Shown piece by piece: positions 11,247-23,248 of a stretch of DNA of 64,000 nucleotides (positions within the stretch are counted from its first letter, which is position 1; each line of letters begins with the position of its first letter). Made by a program: the position numbers and the translations under genes. The stretch comes from Amphimedon queenslandica (taxonomy: Eukaryota > Porifera > Demospongiae > Haplosclerida > Niphatidae). The notes under the pieces were generated by a model that did not search any database, was not told the DNA's origin, and was given only the letters and a program-made list of their open reading frames with translations. The DNA lies in contig NW_003546350.1 in assembly GCF_000090795.2 (NCBI RefSeq), positions 179,287 through 243,286 on the forward strand, in the 5' to 3' direction.

Positions 11247-14224
11247 GTTGTTGTTATTATTATTTTTGTTGTTGTTGTTGTTAGTGTTAAAGATGAAGGC
11301 GTGTCTCTCGAGATGGCTCCCTCTTCCAAGTGCACTAATCCTAAGTACCTGGAGACTCTCCTTGAGATGTGTTTCCAGCAGTTTGACGACGTCGTGGCTG
11401 CTCACTCCCTCCTACTCAAGTGTCTCACTAAAATAAAAGCAACTTATAAAGGTACGTCCATTACAATTAATGTTTATTATAATCATTTTAATTTTAGGTA
11501 CTTACGAGTTATATTCAGAAATAGATGTATGGACAGCAATACAGCATGTGGTAAGTAACTATTAGTTATATGATGCAACTCTAAACTACATGTGCATGTA
11601 CATACTACATTACTGACATTATGATGATGTACATGTACATGTACTTATAACTGACATTCCTGTTCTTTTATAGTTAAGAGATTTGCTTGAGATTTATTTG
11701 GCAGTAGACGAAGAGAAGCCTCATACAGCAATGTCTGCTTTTACACCATTCGCTATTGCTGGGTACATCTCTCTCTCTTTTCTACTAATTTTCTCTCCAT
11801 TTCTTTTACCGTTGATATTTATGTATCTCTCCAGTCATGAATTTGTCATTTTTAAGAAGAAGGTTGCTACTAAGACTAGGAAGCAGCCTCTCTTTCGTTT
11901 TGATAACTCCCGTCACGCCCTGAGTGTGAGCTCCTACATTAAGGAGCAACGAGACAAAGAACTGGCGGCTCAAGTTCAGGTGGGTTTGTGTGGGTGTGGT
12001 CACTCTATTTTAACCACGCCCACTTTAGAGTGGACAAGTTGCTCAATTGGAGCATAATTTTGAAGACAATCAGCCGTCGATATCACAACACATAGTCTGC
12101 AAACCTTCAGCACGTAATATCACAGGTACGATCATACAGCTCTATTGTATTGTATGTACATGTACATGTACATGCATGTATACATTGTCTGGGGTTTTTC
12201 CAAATTGGCTTTACTTTGTTTGTTTTAATTTTTTATTATTTTTTCTAGTGATGTATTCTCCTGTAAGAGATTTTGTGCTCAAAATTGAAGAGGCGATGCA
12301 GCTGCAGCCTGAGTTAGTTACGCTAGTATTTAATGAATATTTTTCACATTTTCTCTTCTCTTGTTCCCCCCTCTCTCTCTCTCATTTCTAGTACACATTG
12401 TGACCTTTATCAGTTCCTACAGGATTTTGTTGAAAATCGATTTCTTGACACGATACAGATTGAATTTCAAGAGAAAATGGACAATGCCCTCAAACGTAAG
12501 TTCCCAGGAATTAGAGACAATAGCTAACGATATACATTGTACATGCACAGCAGATCCAGTATGTACATGTACATACATGTATGTGCATCATATGATGATA
12601 GGCTACGTCATTCAGTAGACATTGCATCATTTCTAATAAATTAATAATATTCATTACAATGAATGCTTCTACAGTACATGATGTCATGCATGTACGGTGC
12701 AGTATACAGTACAGACTCTACACTTCTTATTGTATGCTAGTTGAACTGTGTACATGTACATAGTATCATGACTTTATTTTATTATATACGTGTACATTAT
12801 TATTTATTATTAATTATATTTTATTATGTGTAGCTGAAGCAAGAGACTCCATTAAAGTGTTGAGGAATTCAAACAAGCCAGCACTTCTTGCGGTCAGTTA
12901 TTAATTCTATTATTATTATTAACTTTATTTTATTAATTTTATTATTGTAGAGTTCTGTTATATTGTGGGATTCATTAAAGGAGTTGTATCAACTGATGCT
13001 TGACATTCCAATGTATTCAGCTAACTTCCTATCAATAGCATACAATCTGCTCCAGACTTATGTGGAGATAACTCTAAATATGTTTAATGGTGAGAGAGAG
13101 AGAGAGAGAGGGAGGGAGAGAGAGGGGGCAGTGAAACCTAATTTAAAAGAGTAAATGAGACACAATCTTCATGAGCTCATTAGCACATTACATACATGTA
13201 CAGTCCTTGACACAAAAAGGTCATTTTTAATAAACACAGAACTATATACATACATGTACATTATATCCCTTAAAACAACTACTTGTGTACATAATGTACA
13301 TATACATGATTATAATAGTTTGATGTATTTATTTATTTTATTTCAGATTGTGTATCTGCGTCACCTGGTGCTGCTGCAGCTAATGTACCAGGTCCTTCAT
13401 TAGTAGCAGCTGCTGTGTGGGTTGGAGATAGGGAGAGACTCAAATCTTTAGTGAACTTTTCATCTTGGGAACTTCTAATGACCAAGAAACACAAACGTGT
13501 TGACACTTCAAGTGGAAAGAACAGCATTTATAATGAGGTAAGAGAATTGACAGCTAGCTGGTGCAATAGCAGTTGAAATAGTTATTGTATGTTAGTATAC
13601 ATAATTAATGGGGATATGTGTGTGGGGTGTGTGGATTCACATGTCATAGGGGGAGTGATGGCAGTGTAGTAATTATTGGTTTATGGCTCACAAAGTTGTT
13701 TAATTTATTGTTAAAGACACAATTGATGTTCTTGTAGGAGTCGCAGCTGCTTCTCTCGTCCAGGAAGAATTACGAAAGATCTGAAATGATTTTTGAACAT
13801 GACAGCATAAAATTACTATGTGTCCTTAATGAGAGCATGGTAAGGGAGAGGGGGAGAGAGAGGGGGGGAGAGGGAGTTTGGTTACAATGTGTATACTGTA
13901 GGAATGGCTTGGTGTCAAGTTGGAAGAGATGATAAAGGATATGTCAGGGAAGTGGAAGGAGGAGATTGATGGGAGTATGATGAGTAGACTCAAGAAACAC
14001 TTCTCAGTACACGAGCAACAGGTACACTCACTACTGACAGTATAATGTAGCGTTACACTGTCTGTAGTACATGTATATGTATGTGTGTAGTGTTGCTTAT
14101 GTTGTTTCTGTATTCTGTTCATTATTATTTATTATTTTTTTTATTTTTAGGCTGTTGTAGATAATGATGTTCAAACACGTGAATCAATAGAGTAAGTGAA
14201 ACTATAATGCTGCTATTATTATTA

Positions 14225-14255
<31 letters not shown>

Positions 14256-15589
14256 TTCATTATTTTCTTGTTTCCAGGTCACTCTCTCACTGTCTCAGAG
14301 AGATTAAGGAGATATCAAGGGCTGCCATTATGGTGCTCCATTTAGAGATTCGCTTTCATTGCTTCTACTTCCTCATGCCCACTCTTACACAGGTAGCCAT
14401 GTATATACAGTATATGTACTTGTAACTGTCCTGCTGTTGTATCAAGTGTTGAGTCTAGGATCTATTGTATAATTCCCTAATGACCTACGTGTAATGACAC
14501 TAGCACTGATTGACTGCATAGTGATACTTGTGATTCTTAATAATCTATACCCACCTTTACCAATCAATCTCTGTCTCTCTTTAGTCCACGTATGTATGTG
14601 AACATGAAGTTGCTGATTGTGATTCTGGAGTGAAGGAGTTAGCTAATGACCTGACGTCACTCAAGATGAACACTGTTGGTATACTGACTCTACCTAAACA
14701 AAGCTACCTTTTTGATGGAGTCGGACATCTAGTGGCGGCCATTTTTATTAACAGCACCTCTTTTCTGAATAAAATTAATATTAACGGAGTTAAAAAAATG
14801 TAAGTGAACAGTTTGACATGTACATATGTTCATTTGTTGATGGTGACTTCATTAGGTGTCGGAATATTCAACACATTCAGAGTTGCTTATCAAAGATAAC
14901 TTCAGTCCGTGAGAAAGATTTAGACCTAGCTCAAAAGTATTTTGCGATGCTGTACGTGAATGAAGAGGTTAGTGAAATTAATAGTAACACGCACTATTAT
15001 TTGTATTTCATACGTTTGCAAGCGATGCACATATATGTAGTTATAGCGAGTGTATTATGTTACGGTTGCAATTTTTAAATATTTACAACCAGTAGTAGTA
15101 GCAATAGTAGCAGTCCAATGGCCACACAACGCTCACTAATCTTATTAATGGCGGCATTCGTCTTCTTCTTGATACACAGGGAGTGGGCCTATGTGACTTG
15201 TGATATGTACATCATTAATATGTGTACGTTTACTTTTAATGCAGTTAGTTGGCAGTGATGCTATAAGTATGATTGAACTGCCAAAAACTTGCATTATGGA
15301 ATCAGTGACTTTTGTCAGACTGCCAACAGTGTGTGAACAGCCAATTACAAATTCATTATGTAGGAATTATCACTATTTGATGCACTTTATATACTGGTAA
15401 CGCTCTCATCCTGTTTATTATTAATAGGAATTTCTAAAGCTTGTGATGGAGCAGGGGAGAGTATTTAATCAAGTTGATTATGTCAGTGCCCTTACTCTAC
15501 TCTATAACTCTCAAGGTCATACTAACCCTGTCAGACTTGATAATAATATCAAGAAACTGGAGCAAATGTTTGACGATGATGCTTGCTAG
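9146..15589 (+). CDS. EXOC4: Exocyst complex component 4 (Sec8)
   Basis: Subunit of the octameric exocyst that tethers secretory vesicles to the plasma membrane. Around 20 exons with in-frame GT/AG junctions were followed. Diagnostic segments in order are QVRENLALSRVQLQCKREAL, KHVPEKLQSYRLEKKYYEAT, ELIDELQHQLYVKATG, RKQPLFRFDNSRHALSVSSY, IKEQRDKELAAQVQ, VCKPSARNIT, a segment containing MVLHLEIRFHCFYFLMP, FDGVGHLVAAIFIN, KMCRNIQHI and KDLDLAQKYFAMLY, ending QMFDDDAC. The start ATG at 9146 is followed by a short Ser/Gly-rich leader. Introns hold a 186 bp-type repeat (9840-10045) and an ATT/TTG microsatellite (11153-11285) that runs into a 3' splice site. Divergent from the Abraxas gene. Confidence 0.93.
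9840..10045. repeat. Single copy of the ~186 bp dispersed repeat (EXOC4 intron)
   Basis: Contains the palindrome-like ctgtactatagtacacgg and the phrases 'tgatacatatacatattctt' and 'caagtttgagctgattccaa'. Relative to the host gene it lies in the same orientation as the copies in SUPV3L1, AKTIP, FANCI and TTC14. Confidence 0.8.
11153..11285. repeat. ATT/TTG trinucleotide microsatellite abutting a splice acceptor
   Basis: About 130 bp of (TTA/TCA/TTG)n ends directly in ...gttgttag before the EXOC4 exon that begins at 11286. It seems to stand in for the polypyrimidine tract. It creates poly-Leu, poly-Asn and poly-Ile open frames, which are artefacts. Confidence 0.85.
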
Positions 15590-16152
15590 GAATTGAAGCC
15601 TGCCGGTCCTGCGAGACTTTTATAAAATTGTTTTTATTAGCTAGTTAGTAGTGTGTCTATGTGGGTTCAATGCAAACTGATTATCCTTTATATCGTGTGT
15701 CTGTGTGCTTGTACTTACATGTATGTGTACTTTCATGACATCAAAGTCCATCCAATATCAACTACAGAATCACTCACATACACACTTTACTATTAGATAA
15801 CCCAGTACATCTACTATTAGATAATCCAGCACATCACAATGTGTGGATGATATAGTGGTGATGACAATTACAACATTTAATGGTCACTGGCTCTCTGAGT
15901 CATTAGATCATATTGTCGCATGTGACATGTTTGACATGATTGGATAATAGGAATTGATGATTAAGCACTTGAGATGTAATTGTCAGTTAGTTTGTCTCTA
16001 CCTGTGATCTTATCCCTGATAATTTTTCTTACCAACATTATACATAAAATTGTATTAAAAATAATTACAATACAGTCAGTGTGACCTTTTAGCATAACAA
16101 CAAGCTATTTTGCAATATCGACACATAGACACATAAATGATATTGATTAGAA
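15590..16152. other. Convergent intergenic region EXOC4 / carrier
   Basis: 563 bp of AT-rich 3' flanking sequence between converging genes. A short duplicated phrase (actattagataa.cca) is visible near 15790-15830. No gene or RNA is seen. Confidence 0.5.
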
Positions 16153-17211
16153 CTAAATACGCTTCTTAAATTCCTCATCCAAAGCAACAAACCAAGCCAT
16201 CATACTTGGTACAGCAATCAGTCTTGGTATCAGTCCTTTCATTAGATTGCGGGGTCCCTCATTTCGTAGAATATCAAAGAAAATTGTAGAGCAGCTTCGA
16301 TATGGAGTATCTGTGAAAATGGTCAAGTGAAAAGTTGATATTTTAAACACTATGTCATGTATACAGATACGAGTGCGTGTAACTAAACAGAACTAACAAA
16401 GCTTTTGCTATTACCTAATTTAGCTCCTTGCATTCTTGTCTTCACTACGTCATGAGGACAGCCAATGACTGCTGCCAGAAAGCCTGGGACCAGACCCAAT
16501 ACTATGCTTTCCACCACATTCAGGTCAGTCTTCCCTTTCTTGCTCTTGTACTGCTCTTTAAACAGTTCTCTTGTAGTGAATAGAGTTATGTTGAATAGAA
16601 TGTCTCTGTATAGCGTTGCAGTCCATCCTTTATAAAGTCCTTTTAGTCCTTGGTCCTTTATGACTTGCACAAATCCTTGCTTCCTCACCTGCGAAAGGAC
16701 CATAATTCTTTCTGAAGGGCAACCTGTATATATAATAGAAGTATATTAAGGTCATGACTGCAATCTCAAGTTACCTACTACTGTTGTTGCTGCCCCTGCA
16801 AAAGCCCCTGCTATTATCCATTTGGTATATTTTGCTTCTGGATACTTATTTGAGATGTATCCTCTACTCAAGTCCCAGGCATACATCTTCATGATCTTCT
16901 CTGGCATGATTGCAAGCATCCTTGGTGGCAGACCTATCAGTAGCATTGGATAACAATCCTGGTACAAATAGTCACACATTAGGCTAGTCCTCAGATTAAA
17001 TGCACACTATTGCATGCTTACCTCTGTAAAGGAATCTTAACCGGCCAGAGTCTTTTGCTTGCTTCAAAAATGCCCAGAAGCCGTGAAAGCTCTGCCCATG
17101 GTACATAGTTTGAGATTTGTAAGTATAAAGAGGATGGTGGATAAGATGTGATGTACATGCTGCTAGTCCACTTGCTGTCCCATTTAGTATCCACTGCTTT
17201 GCTGTATCCAT
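16153..17211 (-). CDS. Mitochondrial carrier family (SLC25-like) protein, copy 1
   Basis: Four exons (first 17022-17211, second starting at 16933) encode about 275 residues of three ~90-residue carrier repeats, so an inner-membrane solute exchanger is likely. Only the third repeat has a good signature (CPHDVVKTRMQG). Repeat 1 (HPLYTYKSQ) and repeat 2 (CPSERIMVLSQ) are degenerate at the acidic/basic matrix-gate positions. Other carrier features are LYKGWTATLYRDILFN and LMKGLIPRLIAVPSMM. The substrate cannot be deduced. It is a tandem duplicate of the gene at 18233-19454, with matching exon boundaries. Confidence 0.85.
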
Positions 17212-18232
17212 TGGGAAGGAGTGAGTAGTTGGCGGCAGCTGTCAGCTGTAGTTGATCGTAGCTACTATTATAGTACAATCCAGTTATTCTATCATTGTGA
17301 CTATGTCTTCCTGTTATTGTAGTGTGGGTATGGCATGGTATGTGTCCACGACCAACTGTGCATGTGAGGGTGTGGGGGTGTCATTTGCTGATCTAGCCAT
17401 GCAGCTATAGTATTATGTACTACAAAATTGATTTATTATTAGGGTATGTATGGTATTACTCTGGATTAATGTATTGTAATGGTAATCAGTGCTCCTCACG
17501 TGATCAAAGACACTGTTTATCATCATGACAGGATTCACTTCCTTCAAAGGAGGTGATGATTCGACAGCTAGTTGGTATTAATCAAGGCCACGTTTACACA
17601 GCAACGCAAAAAAATTATGCCATATTCCAGTTTTGTGCCTGTTTTATGCTTCTGTTTACATTGAAACAAAGGAAAGCATGATAGAATCATTGAACGAATG
17701 TATACATGATAGAATCGTATAGAACTTTATGAAAACGAACACCGTGTTCAAAGTATATATTTTTAAAACGACACGTTTTGCGTCGCTGTGTAAACGTAAC
17801 CTTAGTAAAGTGCTATTCGCACGGCACAGTACACAAACACGTTATTACTGAACTATATTGCAGCAATGACATCAATTGTAAAAACAATATTACTGACAAT
17901 CACTTCTGCAACACTTGTCAGTTGTTTTATAACTACGCTTATGTCTTCCTGTTTGTGTACTGTAATGCACGATGAGCTCAGCAGCATTCTCAATAATCAT
18001 TTGTACTACACAAAGTTATTATAATTCTGTAACTGATTTATTAGAGTATATATATAGAATGTTATGGTACATTGAAAAACTAATGTTATATTACAATATG
18101 ATAAAGTCTCTGACTCTGTGTGGGTTGAAATAAAATAAATAATAAATACAATAAAATAATGCACGAGGCATCAAAAATAACATTACACGTGATATATGTA
18201 TGGTTGGGGCTCGGTATATCCATGATTGGGAC
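17212..18232. other. Intergenic region between the two carriers
   Basis: About 1 kb with no convincing gene. It contains a MITE-like inverted-repeat element at 17584-17803. The remainder is AT-rich and unremarkable. Confidence 0.5.
17584..17803. mobile_element. MITE with ~28 bp terminal inverted repeats
   Basis: The left end reads aaggccacgtttacacagca and the right end gctgtgtaaacgtaacctt, its near complement. The interior is AT-rich and non-coding. Length is about 220 bp. I could not define a target duplication. It is a different family from the 165 bp elements at 23.8 and 53.3 kb, though both start AAGG(C/T). Confidence 0.65.
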
Positions 18233-19454
18233 TCAGTAACCAAATAGCTTTTTATACTCTTCATCTATGACGATAAAGGAAGACATCATACTTGGTACAG
18301 CTATCAGTCGTGGCAACAGTCCTTTCCACAGATTACGGGCTCCCTCTTTCTGTATAATATCAAAGAATATTGTATAACAGCTTCGATACGGAGCATCTGA
18401 AAGAAAAAAATTTAACATTTGATATCTTATTTTAGGGAGTATCTTCTTACATAATTTAGCTCCTTGCATTCTTGTCTTCACTACATCATGAGGACAACCA
18501 ATGACTGATGCCAGGAAGCCTGGCACCAGACCCAATGCTATACGCTCTGGTATATTAGCATCTGTCTTTCCTGTCATTTTGCAGTATTGCTCTATAAAGA
18601 TTTTCCTAGTGGTAAAGAGGGTAGTGTTAAATAGAATGTCCCTGTATAGCGTTGCAGTCCATCCTTTATACAGTCCCTTTAGTCCGGTATCTTTTACGAC
18701 TTGAATAAAACCTTGTTTCCTGATCATTGCCAATACCATAGCTCTCTCTGATGGGCAACCTGTAATGAGTCAGTGTCACAAGAATATATTATAATTCAAT
18801 TACTGAGTGGTATGATTAAGTTTGTCATGTGTGTATAGGCTCACATCCTTTGATGATGCAATGATCTGAGTATGGTGTGTGTATTTAGGGCCTACCTACT
18901 ACTGTTGTTGCTACCCCTGCCATCCCTCCTGCCAAAAGCCATTTGGTATATTTTGCATTTGGAGACTTTTTCTCGATATATCCTTCAACAACATCCCAGG
19001 CTCTCATCTTCATTGCCTTCTCTGGCATTATTCCAACCATTCTTTGAACTAGGCCTATGAAAGGAAAGTAAACTTGAGGTGTTGTATATCGTTACATGAA
19101 GTTATTGCATATAAAAAGAGCTTGTTGGCAGTGCAAAGTTAATACAAACTCAAGCCTTGGCACTAATCCTTGATGCTTACCTCTGTAAAGGAATTGCGGG
19201 GAGGTAGCTTGTCTCATGAATTCCCCGAAGCGAAAGTCGTGTCCATAGAACATCATTTGAGACTTGAGGGTGTAGAGAGGATGGTGGATGGCGTGTGCTG
19301 TACATGCTGCTAGTCCACTTAGAATGAATTTATATGTTCCATCCATGCTAGAAGAGGCAAGTGAGGGCGCACTAGACTGTACCGGTACACCCGGGGCTGG
19401 TTGCCGGCGGTTGACGACAGGTATTTTCTTACTATCTTGTCCCATTATGCTCAT
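18233..19454 (-). CDS. Mitochondrial carrier family (SLC25-like) protein, copy 2
   Basis: Paralogue of the 16153-17211 carrier with the same exon layout. It has a longer N-terminus (MSIMGQDSKKIPVVNRRQ, then a Pro/Ser-rich stretch) before the first repeat (SGLAACTAHAIHHPLYTLKS). Shared segments include MPEKAMKMRAWDV, GLKGLYKGWTATLYRDILFN and CPHDVVKTRMQGAKL, and it ends EEYKKLFGY. As in copy 1, only repeat 3 keeps a canonical carrier signature. The substrate is unknown. It is head-to-head with FAM136A across 268 bp. Confidence 0.85.
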
Positions 19455-19722
19455 ACGTCGGTTGGTCGGTTGTTCTGCTTGTAAAAGACTAGTATTGGCT
19501 GGAGTTGTTATCTCAAGTTTTTCACATAATAAGCAGCAAACCTTTCTCTGCTTTTAAGCACTTCTCTCGACTCAAGCAGATTCACAAACCAAGCCATACA
19601 GTAAATTATTAATTTTAATTTTCTATTTTCTTCCTGTGTGACTGCACACCTTTGCAATGCCCTTGATCTACACACACCCACACAAAGGAGGAGTGGCTTA
19701 ACAATCGCCCACGTGTGCAGTA
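19455..19722. promoter_or_regulatory. Bidirectional promoter spacer carrier copy 2 / FAM136A
   Basis: 268 bp between divergent start codons of two mitochondrial-protein genes. Function is inferred from the geometry only. Confidence 0.45.
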
Positions 19723-21299
19723 ATGGCTGCCGAGAAGAAGATATCGTGTGCCATGGAAAAAGAGCTAGAGTCAATAGATAAAGATTACATTCGTCCCATT
19801 CAGGTATTGTAATAAAATTAATGGATTTGTTGTACTAAATTAAATTATACTAGCTACAAATGCTAAAAATATATATTGTAAATAATAATTATTAATTTTA
19901 TTATCATTATTATCATTATTGCTAAAAGGTCAATGCTTTCCAGTGCTGTGCTAAATGTTGCCAGGATCGCTCAGTCTCACATATGATCCTTCAAAACTGT
20001 CTTCAGAATTGCATGCGCCCTGTCTCTGAGCTGGAGGAGCGAATAAAGCAGGAAGTAGATTCTATACAGGTAGCTATGGGTATTTGTGTCCAGCCCATTT
20101 CATGCAAAATTGGCCCTGGAATCGCTCCAATTTTTTATTACATTTTCTGATACATATTGATGTCCTTATGCTGTGTAGAAAGTTTGAGCTGATTCTGAGC
20201 TCAACTTTTTGAGTTACAACTATTTTAAGAAAATGCCAAAATTCTGAAAAGTACCCAAGGCTATAGCCCATGGTTTTTTCCAAAAAATGGCTCAAAAATG
20301 ACCCCCACTTTTTATTACATTTTCTGATACATATTGATGCCCTTATGCTCTGTAGAAAGTTTGAGCTGATTCTGAGCTCAACTTTTTGAGTTATGGCCAT
20401 TAAAAAAAACAGGCTAATTTTTGAAAAGTACCCAAGGCTATAGTCCATGGTTTTTTCCAAAAAATGGCCCCGAAATGACCCCCAATTTTTATTACATTTT
20501 CTGATACATATTGATGTCCTTATGCTGTGTAGAAAGTTTGAGCTGATTCCAAGCTCAACTTTTTGAGTTATGGCCATTAAAAAAAAAACGGGCTAATTTT
20601 TGAAAAGTACCCAAGGCTATAGTCCATGGTTTTTTCCAAAAAATGGCCCCGAAATGACCCCCAATTTTTATTACATTTTCTGATACATATTGATGTCCTT
20701 ATGCTGTGTAGAAAGTTTGAGCTGATTCTGAGCTCAACTTTTTGAGTTACAACCATTTTAAGAAAATGCCAAAATTCTGAAAAGTACCCAAGGCTATAGC
20801 CCATGGTTTTTTCCAAAAAATGGCTCAAAAATGACCCCCACTTTTTATTACATTTTCTGATACATATTGATGTCCTTATACTCTGTAGAAAGTTTGAGCT
20901 GATTCGGACCAAAATTTTTCGAGTTATAGCCATTTTAAAAATTAACAAAATTTTGGAAAAAGCATCTACCATAGTACAGAATCTTTGGCATAACTTTTAA
21001 TTTTGATCAGAATCAGCTCCACACCAGAAATACATCTACATGTATGCATGTCGGGTGTAAAAATATAATCAATTTTCAAGCTTCAGCTCACATTTGTTCC
21101 GAATTGATAGGATCGGTTGACCAGGTGTGCTCAACAGTGCCAGGATAAAGCCATGGACTCCCTCTCTTCTAACCCAACTGTGGAGGAGAGAGAGAGAGCA
21201 CACAAGATAGGACAGGACTGCCTCTTGGGGTGTGCCGACACTCACATTCCACTCATAAATAAGATGTTTACTAGACTGAGGCAGCAGCTGAAGGGATGA
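19723..21299 (+). CDS. FAM136A: FAM136A homologue (mitochondrial intermembrane-space protein)
   Basis: Three exons (19723-19803, 19929-20069, 21111-21299) give 136 residues, about the length of human FAM136A. The family is small, helical, mitochondrial and poorly characterised. Diagnostic paired Cys motifs are visible: CCAKCCQD, CLQNCMRP, DRLTRCAQQCQDKAMDS and CLLGCADTH. The N-terminus (MAAEKKISCAMEKELESI) and the end TRLRQQLKG fit. The second intron is about 1 kb, almost entirely a 177 bp satellite array, while the coding sequence is intact. Confidence 0.92.
20090..20990. repeat. 177 bp satellite array (about 5 units) in the FAM136A intron
   Basis: The phrase gtacccaaggctatag recurs at 20251, 20428, 20607 and 20784, a period of 177-179 bp. 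Each unit also carries 'ctgatacatattgatgtcct' and 'gaaagtttgagctgattc'. Because 177 is a multiple of 3, the minus strand stays open over several units, which is not a gene. The same satellite is at 34560-35345 and 52365-52850. Confidence 0.93.
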
Positions 21300-21514
21300 A
21301 TTAACAAATACTGTTAATATATTGTTGTATTTGTAGATTTAGTATTTATAATTATTTTATTTAAGAATTGATTATTAACATTAATTTTAACAATGATAAT
21401 AAAATAAGTGATTATTAATTTAACCCTTTTGTCACATCCCACATGTAGAGAGATCTTGGAAGGAGTTCCAGACTCCAGTTGGGCTATAGATTTTTCCAGC
21501 TGTTACTCAATGGA

Positions 21515-22912
21515 ATGATGGCAGCTTCAAATGCAGCTCCTTCAATAGATGGTAAGGACTAGACTAGTATATCTATGCTCTAATCATCCTCCATCATTTA
21601 ATACTCATTAGAAGTTAATCCGATTGAAACCCATGTCACTTTTAATACTGATGTCAAACTGCTTCATACTATGGCCCAGAAACTTTATTCTGACATTGAA
21701 ACTAAAGGATCAGGTTTTATCAGGTCACCTGATAACCTTCAAACAATAATAGATTCTATTACTAACATTGCATCTGGTATGTCTGGTGAAGATTCTTTTC
21801 TCAAACACATCAATATGCTCTTATGTGAACTGAAGGTCTTGGTAAGTGTCTTTAAAACTACCTTGCTGTTCAGGCGGAGTGTACTAGAGTTTGCAGCATT
21901 TAAGAATCAAGATTTCAAAAATAATGTGCAATTGATTTTTTTTAATTTCAGAAAATAGTTCTTTTGAAAAGCTTTGGTAAAGCTGAGGAAGAGTTGAAAA
22001 GGTTGAGCAGCTCCCTGACAACAAAGAATACAGTGAGCTAACAGTTATTGTAGCCAAAGTATTGTTTTTAATGTATATAGACTAGTAGGATTTATCTGGA
22101 CGAGTTTTTAAAGCATTTCACTGAGAGAGAGAGTTTAGATGAAGGAAAAGTAGCAGAAGTAGCTGAGCACTATCAAGCTAAAGTTGAGATGAATGTAAAG
22201 AAGCTCTGTGCCTTTTTGAAAGAGAACATTGTGGTATTATTATGAACTTGCAGTGTATTTGCAGTGTATTGAACTGTTTGATTAATAGGAAGAAACAATG
22301 GAGACTGAACAAGAGAATGATGATCCTGTCTCTAATGACAGCAAAGATGCAATGCCAACTGAGTCTTCATCTTCCCCAGTTATCACTAAATCTGAACTCA
22401 CTGATGCAAAAGAGCCAAAAACCATTACAATGTAAGTTCAAGAGAACTGTATTATACCGCTAGAAATACATTTTTGAAGATTTCATATATATTGGTAGAT
22501 TTCCAATCCATTCTGCTGCTCAATTACATGATCTAAAATCACTATCATAAACCCAATAAGCTTTTATGCTCATGCAGCTATAATAATGATTCTGTTTGTC
22601 TGTATATCTACACGTATACATCAGGACATGGCAAGGGGTGTAATTATTATTAATTATTATTATTATTGTTTCATTTACAGTAGAGTAAGAAGTCGTAGAT
22701 CTCTTTGGAGCTATGATGCTGTAGCTGCTCTAGTTGATGGAGTGAATCGTTTTGGTGTTGGAAACTGGAAGAGGATTTTAGAATCAAAATCAGCCAAAAA
22801 GTTCCCTACGTCAAATAACGTAGCTATAAAAGACAAATGGAGAAATCTTGTAAAGTACGAGCATGTTATACACAAGAATGGTCGATGGATACATCTCCAT
22901 GATGACTCTTAA
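21515..22912 (+). CDS. Telobox Myb/SANT-domain protein, copy A (TRF/TBF-like)
   Basis: Six exons that join in frame give about 291 residues. Residues ~13-165 are helical (LLHTMAQKLYSDIETKG, FLKHINMLLCELKVL, KLCAFLKENIV), followed by an acidic Ser/Thr-rich linker. A C-terminal Myb-like domain (about 221-275) shows LWSYDAVAALVDGVNRFG, GNWKRIL and the telobox-type recognition helix (VAIKDKWRNLVKY). In known proteins this VxLKDKWRN helix reads telomeric TTAGGG-type DNA. A C-terminal Myb after a helical domain recalls the TRF layout, but I cannot confirm a TRFH fold. The start at 21515 (or 21518) is chosen because an earlier ATG hits a stop at once. Tandem copy of the next gene. Confidence 0.8.
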
Positions 22913-23248
22913 TATCATCACTTAGTATCAACCAACACTTTTAATTCATTTAAATTTGTCATTTATATACAAAAGTATGATTTTTCTCATTTATAATGTC
23001 ACCGTCATGTCATTTATATACCATTCATTTATATAAAAAAGTTTGATTTTTATTGGCCTCACTATGAAGATGAGGTACATTTGTTTTAATAATAATAAGA
23101 AAATTTCTAGCTGGTTAGTAATGAATTAACTATAATACCGGTAATTACTGTTATACAACTCGTGCTGTCACGTGTGATGCTCAAAATGGCAGAAGTCTCA
23201 ACCTTAGAGACATGTCTCCAAGGTCCAGGTTAAATCCTCGTGATATAA
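22913..23248. other. Intergenic region between telobox genes A and B
   Basis: 336 bp of AT-rich sequence with a short direct repeat (catttatata near 22967, 23011 and 23023). No gene is seen. Confidence 0.45.

Noticed and set aside
11145-11436. Poly-Asn, poly-Ile and poly-Leu frames
   Set aside because: Translation of a trinucleotide microsatellite before an EXOC4 exon.
19508-19774. 88-codon minus frame overlapping FAM136A exon 1
   Set aside because: No homology, and it lies in the divergent promoter and first exon of a well-supported gene.
20074-20972. Minus-strand open frames with repeated FLHSIRTSICIRKCNKK-type peptides
   Set aside because: They arise because the 177 bp satellite unit is a multiple of three. 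The same peptide recurs at 52593-53147 over another array. No start context, codon bias or homology supports a protein.
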